From positions 38,912 to 102,911 of the forward strand of contig NZ_CANMVP010000019.1 of NCBI RefSeq assembly GCF_947501385.1: a stretch of DNA of 64,000 nt. Direction: 5' to 3'. The stretch comes from an uncultured Polaribacter sp. Lineage in GTDB: Bacteria > Bacteroidota > Bacteroidia > Flavobacteriales > Flavobacteriaceae. How positions within the stretch are numbered: position 1 is the stretch's first letter; each line of letters begins with the position of its first letter. The position numbers were made by a program, and so were the translations under genes. The notes beneath the pieces are model-generated. The model did no database searches. It had not been told where the DNA came from and saw only the letters and a list, made by a program, of their open reading frames with translations. Below, piece after piece: positions 58,918 through 64,000 of this stretch.

Positions 58918-59819
58918 TGCTTAAAATAGCATATCACCCCATATACAAACATGAATTACCAGAAGGGCATCGTTTTCCTATGGAAAAATATGATCTTTTA
59001 CCACAGCAATTAATCTATGAGGGTACTTGTATAGAAGACAATTTTTTTGAACCAGAGATCCCCAACAATAAACATTTTTTTACGGTTCATGATCCAGAAT
59101 ATTTTTTTGATTTATTAAATATTACGCTTTCTCAAAAAGCCGCCCGAAAAATTGGTTTTCCGTTGTCTGAAGTTCTTGTGGAAAGAGAAATGATTATTGC
59201 AGATGGAACTCTAAAAGCTTCTGAATTTGCACTAAAAAACGGAATTGCCATGAATATTGCTGGTGGAACACATCATGCTTTTTCTAACAGAGGTGAAGCT
59301 TTCTGTATGTTAAATGACCAAGCTATTGGCGCAAGATATCTTCAAAATAAAGGTTTGGCAAAGAAAATTTTAATCGTAGATTTAGATGTGCATCAAGGAA
59401 ATGGTACCGCAGAAATCTTCCAAAATGATACTTCCGTTTTTACGTTTTCTATGCATGGAAAAAGCAATTATCCTTTTGTTAAAGAAAAATCTGATTTAGA
59501 TATTCCGTTAGAAAATGATACTCAAGATGCTGAGTATGTATCAATACTAAAAGAAACACTTCCAAAACTCATCAATCAAGAAAAACCAGATTTTATCTAT
59601 TATTTATGTGGTGTAGATGTAATTGTATCCGATAAGTTAGGAAAACTGGGTTTAACCTTAGATGGTTGCAAAGAAAGAGACAGGTTTGTGCTGCAATTAT
59701 GTTTCGATTTAAAAATCCCTGTGATGTGCTCTATGGGAGGCGGTTATTCTTCCGATATTAATATAATAGTAGATGCACATGCCAACACTTTTAGGTTAGC
59801 ACAAGAAATTTATTTTTAA
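58917..59819 (+). CDS. histone-deacetylase-family amidohydrolase
   Basis: The 300-aa zinc-dependent deacetylase of the HDAC/acetoin-utilisation superfamily shows GGTHHAFSNRGEAFCMLND (catalytic His pair region), IVDLDVHQGNGTAEIF (zinc Asp and His), FSMHGKSNYPF, CGVDVIVSDKLGKLGLT (second zinc Asp) and MGGGYSSDIN. It probably removes acyl groups from proteins, polyamines or small molecules; the substrate cannot be told. It starts with ATG overlapping the metG TAA (TAATG), so translation is coupled. Confidence 0.92.
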   Translation: MLKIAYHPIYKHELPEGHRFPMEKYDLLPQQLIYEGTCIEDNFFEPEIPNNKHFFTVHDPEYFFDLLNITLSQKAARKIGFPLSEVLVEREMIIADGTLKASEFALKNGIAMNIAGGTHHAFSNRGEAFCMLNDQAIGARYLQNKGLAKKILIVDLDVHQGNGTAEIFQNDTSVFTFSMHGKSNYPFVKEKSDLDIPLENDTQDAEYVSILKETLPKLINQEKPDFIYYLCGVDVIVSDKLGKLGLTLDGCKERDRFVLQLCFDLKIPVMCSMGGGYSSDINIIVDAHANTFRLAQEIYF

Positions 59820-59898
59820 ATGCATTCATAATTTTTGCTTATGAGTTAACTTCTTTGCCTGTTTAGTTGTTATTTCGCACTACAAAAAAGTAAATCTT

Positions 59899-60357
59899 AT
59901 GAAAAAATTAATGCTCTTGGTATTTGTTGCGACCTTATTTTCTTGTGGAGCTTCAAAAACTATCAAATCGAAAGAAAAAACAATCAAAGGAAATTGGGTT
60001 CTAAATACTATTACGTATAGTAAAACTGGTGACTATAATGTGACCATGTTTGACGATACTACAAAAGAATGTTTAGAAGGTTCAGAATGGAAGTTTGTGC
60101 CTAATAACAATTCGGGTGTGTATGCTATAACTGGTGCAAATTGTATCTCAGGAGAAAGAGAATTTATTTTTGTTATTCAAGAAATAGATGAAATTTCTGG
60201 TTATTATGATTTTTTATTAAAACCAAAAAACAATGAAAGTAACATTGGGTTTAGAGTAGACTTATCTGAATTAACAGCATCTACAATGAGGTGGCAACAA
60301 AATTTAACTGTAAATGGAACGCCTTTTATTATTAATATGGACTTTATAAAACAATAA
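59899..60357 (+). CDS. lipocalin-like lipoprotein
   Basis: The 152-aa product has a lipoprotein signal (LMLLVFVATLFSCGASK, Cys about 16) followed by a beta-barrel-like domain with KGNWVLNTITYSKTGDY, the characteristic GxW motif of lipocalin-type folds. CLEGSEWKFVPNNNSGVYAI and C-terminal MRWQQNLTVNGTPF are also present. It is probably anchored at the outer membrane. It lies 5 bp upstream of the OmpA-like lipoprotein, suggesting one operon. Ligand unknown. Confidence 0.78.
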   Translation: MKKLMLLVFVATLFSCGASKTIKSKEKTIKGNWVLNTITYSKTGDYNVTMFDDTTKECLEGSEWKFVPNNNSGVYAITGANCISGEREFIFVIQEIDEISGYYDFLLKPKNNESNIGFRVDLSELTASTMRWQQNLTVNGTPFIINMDFIKQ

Positions 60358-60362
60358 TTATT

Positions 60363-61067
60363 ATGAAAAGAATATTTAAAAATTTATCGATTTTTGCAAT
60401 TGCAATTACTTTAACCGCAGGATTTTCTAGCTGTGAAGCAACCAAAAATGCAAACAACAAACAAAAAGGAGGCGTAATTGGTGCTGGAGCTGGTGCAATT
60501 ATTGGTGCTATTATTGGAAATAATGTTGGTAGTGGAGACAACAGCGAATTAGGAGCTGTTATTGGTGGTGTTATTGGTGGTGGTGCTGGAGTTTTAATTG
60601 GTAAGAAAATGGACGACCAAGCTAAAAAAATAGAAACTGAAGTTCCTGGTGCGCAAGTTGAAAGAGTAGACAACGGTATTGTAGTTACTTTTGATGAGAA
60701 TAGTGGAGTGTATTTTGACACAAATCAGTCAAACATCAATTCGAAATCTCAAGAAACTTTAAATAAGTTATCTGGCATTTTTAAAGAGTTTCCAGATACT
60801 AAAATTTTAGTTGTTGGACATACCGATAATACAGGTAGAGATAGTTATAACTTAAGTTTGTCTGAAAAAAGAGCGAAGTCTGTAACTAATTATTTAGCCA
60901 ACAATGGCGTAATGTCTAGCAGGTTTGAAACTTTATGGTTTGGGGAAACGCAACCAAAATATGACAATGCTACTGCAGAAGGTAGAGCAAAAAATAGAAG
61001 AGTAAATGTTGCTATTGTACCAAACGATAAAATGGTAGAAGAAGCAAAAAAAGAAGCTGGTCAATAA
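60363..61067 (+). CDS. OmpA-family lipoprotein with glycine zipper
   Basis: The 234-aa lipoprotein has a signal with a Cys in AGFSSCEATKN, a glycine-zipper segment (about 40-85, GVIGAGAGAIIGAIIG and GAVIGGVIGGGAGVLIG) and a C-terminal OmpA domain (about 115-225) that binds peptidoglycan (VYFDTNQSNINSKSQETLNK, VVGHTDNTGRDSYNLSLSEKRA, GRAKNRRVNVAI). The layout matches YiaD-like proteins that link outer membrane and cell wall. Confidence 0.93.
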   Translation: MKRIFKNLSIFAIAITLTAGFSSCEATKNANNKQKGGVIGAGAGAIIGAIIGNNVGSGDNSELGAVIGGVIGGGAGVLIGKKMDDQAKKIETEVPGAQVERVDNGIVVTFDENSGVYFDTNQSNINSKSQETLNKLSGIFKEFPDTKILVVGHTDNTGRDSYNLSLSEKRAKSVTNYLANNGVMSSRFETLWFGETQPKYDNATAEGRAKNRRVNVAIVPNDKMVEEAKKEAGQ

Positions 61068-61094
61068 AGGTTGATATATTTACTTAATAGAATA

Positions 61095-61120
61095 AGAAAA
61101 CCGCTTAAAAGCGGTTTTCT
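61095..61120. terminator. bidirectional intrinsic terminator
   Basis: AGAAAACCGCTT (61095-61106) and AAGCGGTTTTCT (61109-61120) form a 12-bp stem over a 2-nt loop with T-rich flanks, between the convergent OmpA and molybdenum-hydroxylase genes. Confidence 0.9.
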
Positions 61121-61124
61121 TTAT

Positions 61125-63278
61125 TTACCCAAGTAGATTACTTTTTTTCAACTCATTTACAAATGGTTGACGATAGATTCTTTTTCCTAATGCTGCATGA
61201 ATTCCATTGGCAACTGCGCCACCTGCAGGTGGTAAACCAGGTTCTCCTAAACCTGTAGGCGATAAATTATTTTCTACAAAATGAACTTCTACTTTTGGCG
61301 TTTCGTTCATTTTAATCAATCGATACCTATCAAAGTTTTGGTATGCTGGCTTTCCATTTTTAAAAGAAAAATCACTGTACATGGCATGCCCAATTCCATC
61401 AATGACACCACCTTCCACCTGATTTCTTGCGCCAGTAGGATTTACCACAACACCACAATCTACAGCTACTGTTACTTTTTTAATCACAGGATTTCCATTT
61501 TTTAATTCGATTTCTGCAACCTCCGCAACATGTGTATTATGACTATAATACGCTGCAAAACCTTGATATCTTCCTTCTGATGTATTGCCCCAATTAGATT
61601 TTTCTCTTACCAACTTAATAGTATCTTCCATTCTTTGACCAGAATATTCGATTCTTTTATCGTCAGTATTTTTTACATTTTGTAACAAGTCTAAACGCAA
61701 TTGAATAGGATCTATATTTAATTCAGTAGCTAGTTCATCAAAAAAACTTTGTTCTGCAAACGCCAAGAAGTTTGTATAAGGCGCTCTCCAAGCTCCCGTG
61801 GTTATGTTACTTTTATAATTCCCTGCTTCAACTTTGTAATTTGGAATACATCCTGCGGGGAAAAAGTTAGGAATCAAACCATACATATTTCCATTTACAG
61901 CTGCTTCTTTTAAATGATACCCTGTAACCTTGCCATCTTTTAAAGCTGCTTTTATTCTATATTTAATGGCTGGTCTATAAATTCCTGCCGTCATATCATC
62001 TTCTCTAGAAAACACAACTTTTACAGGTTTTTTTGCCAGATTTGATATTTCTGCTGCTTCTAAAGCAAAATCTCCATACAATCTTCTACCAAAACCACCG
62101 CCCATTCTTGTCATTTCTAAATGAACCTCCTCTACTTTTCGTTCCAGTAATTTTGCCACTCTATTTGCTGTCCATTGTGGCGTTTGAATTGGTCCAACTA
62201 AGTGAATTTTGTCTGCCGTTACATCTGCATAAAAATTCATAGGCTCCATACAATTGTGTGGTAAAAAAGGTGAATGGTATGTTTTTTCAATTACTTTATC
62301 TGCTTTGGCAAACGCATTTTTAATGTTTCCATCTTCTCTTCGTACTTCTAGTTTATTCCCATCTAAAATTTCAGTTAAAATTTTATCATGAGCCTCTGTA
62401 CTTTCTGCTTTGGAAGCTGTTTTCCAAGTAGCAGAAAGTGCTTTTTTACCTTTCATTGCTGCCCAAGTAGAAGTTGCTAAAACTGCAATTTTATCTCCAA
62501 ATTTAAGTATTTCAGAAACACCATTGATGCTTTTTGCTTTGGATGCATCAAAAGTATCTAATGTTTGTCCGAATGCAGGTGGTCTTAAGACGGATGCATA
62601 CAGCATTCCTTCAGATTTATAGTCTAAACCAAACAATGGCTTTCCAGTAATAATTTTATCGATATCTACATTTACAATTTCTTGACCAATGATGGTAAAA
62701 TCTTTCGCTTCTTTTAATTTTACATTTTCTGGAACTTCTAATAAAGCCGCTTCTTTTACAACATCACCATACCCTAATTTTTCTCCTTTTGAATTGGTTA
62801 TAATTCCATTGGAAGCTTTTAAAGTGGAAGCATCAACACTCCACTTTTGAGCTGCAGCATTTACTAACATTTGTTTTGCAGTGGCACCTGTTTGTCTTAA
62901 AGCATCCCAACCTTTACGAATAGATTGACTTCCGCCAGCAACTTGTCTTGTATAATTTTTTGTATCTAAAACGCCCTGTGCAACCGTTACTTTTTTCCAA
63001 TCTACATCTAATTCTTCAGCAATAATCATTGGCATTGAAGTTTTTACACCTTGACCAATTTCTGGGTTCGGAGAAAAAATAGTAACATACCCTTGTTCAG
63101 AAATTTTAATAAATGCATTGAAATCGTTAAAGTTCAAATTGGCAATATCTACTGGCATTTTTGCTTCTGCTTTGCAGGCAGAAATCAAATTAAAACCAAT
63201 TAAAAGTCCACCACTTGCCAATACAGATGTTTTTAAAAAATTTCTTCGGCTAAAATTATAGTTATTTTGAGATTTCAT
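61125..63278 (-). CDS. molybdopterin-binding large subunit of a xanthine-dehydrogenase-family oxidoreductase
   Basis: The 717-aa large subunit binds the molybdenum cofactor and carries out hydroxylation or aldehyde oxidation. A twin-arginine signal (NFSRRNFLKTSVLASGG, residues 8-24) shows export to the periplasm. Motifs are NPEIGQGVKTSMPMIIAEEL (duplicated MoCo-binding half), MGGGFGRRLYGDFALEA, and near the C-terminus GLGEPGLPPAGGAVANGIHAAL with the catalytic Glu. The single-chain architecture resembles isoquinoline 1-oxidoreductase beta (IorB-type) and not three-subunit XDH. Substrate unknown. The partner iron-sulfur subunit is encoded 110 bp upstream. Confidence 0.92.
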   Translation of the reverse strand: MKSQNNYNFSRRNFLKTSVLASGGLLIGFNLISACKAEAKMPVDIANLNFNDFNAFIKISEQGYVTIFSPNPEIGQGVKTSMPMIIAEELDVDWKKVTVAQGVLDTKNYTRQVAGGSQSIRKGWDALRQTGATAKQMLVNAAAQKWSVDASTLKASNGIITNSKGEKLGYGDVVKEAALLEVPENVKLKEAKDFTIIGQEIVNVDIDKIITGKPLFGLDYKSEGMLYASVLRPPAFGQTLDTFDASKAKSINGVSEILKFGDKIAVLATSTWAAMKGKKALSATWKTASKAESTEAHDKILTEILDGNKLEVRREDGNIKNAFAKADKVIEKTYHSPFLPHNCMEPMNFYADVTADKIHLVGPIQTPQWTANRVAKLLERKVEEVHLEMTRMGGGFGRRLYGDFALEAAEISNLAKKPVKVVFSREDDMTAGIYRPAIKYRIKAALKDGKVTGYHLKEAAVNGNMYGLIPNFFPAGCIPNYKVEAGNYKSNITTGAWRAPYTNFLAFAEQSFFDELATELNIDPIQLRLDLLQNVKNTDDKRIEYSGQRMEDTIKLVREKSNWGNTSEGRYQGFAAYYSHNTHVAEVAEIELKNGNPVIKKVTVAVDCGVVVNPTGARNQVEGGVIDGIGHAMYSDFSFKNGKPAYQNFDRYRLIKMNETPKVEVHFVENNLSPTGLGEPGLPPAGGAVANGIHAALGKRIYRQPFVNELKKSNLLG

Positions 63279-63388
63279 TTGTTTACCGTTTTTTAGATTT
63301 CCGTTATCCTATTAAGTTGAATATAAATTTTACGGATATGACAATTTTAAGAAGGTCTTCTTCGTAAAAATTCAAGGATTTTTTTTGA

Positions 63389-63850
63389 TTATGACATTTT
63401 TTCTGCAGCAACTATTACAGCCTTTTCAATTCTATTATAAGAAGCACATCTACAAATATTACCATGCATAGCTTCTCTTATTTCTTTTTCTGAAGGGCTT
63501 TTATTTTCCGCTAAAAAAGCAGCAGCTGTCATTATTTGTCCTGATTGACAATACCCGCATTGCGGTACATCAATTTCTTTCCAAGCTTCTTGTACAGGAT
63601 GATTTCCGTCTTTAGAAAGACCCTCTATAGTTGTTATTTTTACGTCTTCTAAAATAGCAACTTGCATTTGGCAACTTCTTGCTGCTAAACCATCTATATG
63701 TACTGTACAAGCGCCGCATTGTGCAATACCACAACCAAACTTAGTACCTACCAAATCTAATTCATCTCTTAAAACCCATAGTAATGGCGTGTCTGCATCT
63801 GTAGAAACAGACCTCATTTTTCCGTTAATATTTAATGTGTAGTTCGGCAT
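63389..63850 (-). CDS. [2Fe-2S] small subunit of the molybdenum hydroxylase
   Basis: The 153-aa electron-transfer subunit has a ferredoxin-like N-terminal [2Fe-2S] site (CGIAQCGACTVHIDG plus CQMQ) and a C-terminal helical [2Fe-2S] site (CGYCQSGQ and GNICRCASYNRI), as in IorA and CoxS-type proteins. It has no signal peptide and is probably exported folded with the Tat-bearing large subunit. The gene order small-large is the usual one. No medium FAD subunit is adjacent, so electrons probably go to a cytochrome. Confidence 0.94.
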   Translation of the reverse strand: MPNYTLNINGKMRSVSTDADTPLLWVLRDELDLVGTKFGCGIAQCGACTVHIDGLAARSCQMQVAILEDVKITTIEGLSKDGNHPVQEAWKEIDVPQCGYCQSGQIMTAAAFLAENKSPSEKEIREAMHGNICRCASYNRIEKAVIVAAEKMS

Positions 63851-64000
63851 AAATAGTTGGTTTTAAATTACTGAGGTAAGTTACAAAATTTTAAACTTCA
63901 TTATTGATTCAAGAATATAATTTTAATTATTGAGTTATACGTTTAGCTTCTGTTTTATTAATTTTTGATATACTGGCTTTTCTTCAACCATCCTACAAAT
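63851..64000. other. window end, possible 3' end of a leftward gene
   Basis: The 150 bp before the window edge carry the presumed promoter region of the iron-sulfur subunit. On the minus strand an open frame enters from beyond 64000 and ends in VEEKPVYQKLIKQKLNV with the stop at 63935-63937. It could be the C-terminus of an upstream gene, but only about 21 codons are visible and no family can be assigned. Confidence 0.25.

Noticed and set aside
60344..60721. 125-codon minus-strand frame rich in Pro/Ala/Ile
   Set aside because: It is antisense to the glycine zipper of the OmpA-family lipoprotein.
1..64000. tRNA, rRNA and riboswitch genes
   Set aside because: The intergenic regions were read for cloverleaf arms, CCA-type ends and conserved aptamer cores; none was convincing. 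A covariance-model scan could still find a small RNA.

Overview
The window is AT-rich DNA from a member of the Bacteroidota, almost certainly a marine flavobacterium of the Polaribacter/Tenacibaculum type. The evidence is the SusC/SusD pair, two large TonB-dependent receptors under an ECF sigma/FecR switch, the moxR-bat (aerotolerance) operon, LacI- and AraC-type regulators, and promoters with the Bacteroidetes -7 motif TAnnTTTG. No rRNA, tRNA, CRISPR array, prophage or transposase gene was seen. The species is inferred, not proven.

Layout. (1) 1-4.5 kb: uronate catabolism. kduI, uxuA and an SDR-type uxuB are transcribed leftward and lie opposite a LacI-type regulator. Two near-identical 12-bp operators, 32 bp apart, sit on the uxuB promoter. 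(2) 4.6-19.6 kb: a GlcNAc/chitin-type polysaccharide utilisation locus. One leftward operon is sodium symporter-nagA-GH20. A second is susC-susD-fasciclin/CBM protein-GH16-like lipoprotein-nagB-second GH20. A LacI regulator lies between them. The palindrome GCAAACGTTTGC sits on the -33 elements of both operon promoters and of the regulator's own promoter, which defines a small regulon. (3) 19.6-21.5 kb: a roughly 330-bp MITE-like element with terminal inverted repeats and a target duplication, a decayed reading frame, an EcsC-family gene and a strong terminator. (4) 21.5-25.4 kb: a four-helix-bundle protein, then two convergent paralogous AraC-type regulators. One of them carries a C-terminal BLUF blue-light FAD domain with every key photocycle residue at canonical spacing. 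A HupE/UreJ-like membrane protein follows. (5) 25.5-28.8 kb: dCMP deaminase, S41 protease, an antitoxin whose ParE toxin has decayed to a C-terminal stub, and lpxH. (6) 28.8-36.4 kb: ECF sigma factor, FecR anti-sigma and two TonB receptors. (7) 36.5-45.3 kb: moxR-DUF58-bat operon with a mobile-looking four-helix-bundle gene inserted between batA and batB. (8) 45.3-50.7 kb: an inorganic-carbon module of two SulP transporters, a Usp protein and a beta-carbonic anhydrase. (9) 50.7-64 kb: mostly housekeeping genes (cvpA, SDR, TlpA-like, yraN, LD-carboxypeptidase, metG, HDAC-like, OmpA lipoprotein), then a two-subunit molybdenum hydroxylase.

How it fits together: extracellular glycan is bound and imported by SusCD and its lipoproteins, trimmed by GH20 enzymes, and carried inward by the symporter. 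NagA and NagB then convert GlcNAc-6-P to fructose-6-P; no GlcNAc kinase is in the window. Uronates are converted toward KDG by UxuB/UxuA, with KduI feeding in. The most novel-looking item is the AraC-BLUF fusion, a one-protein candidate for blue-light-controlled transcription, beside a light-blind paralogue.
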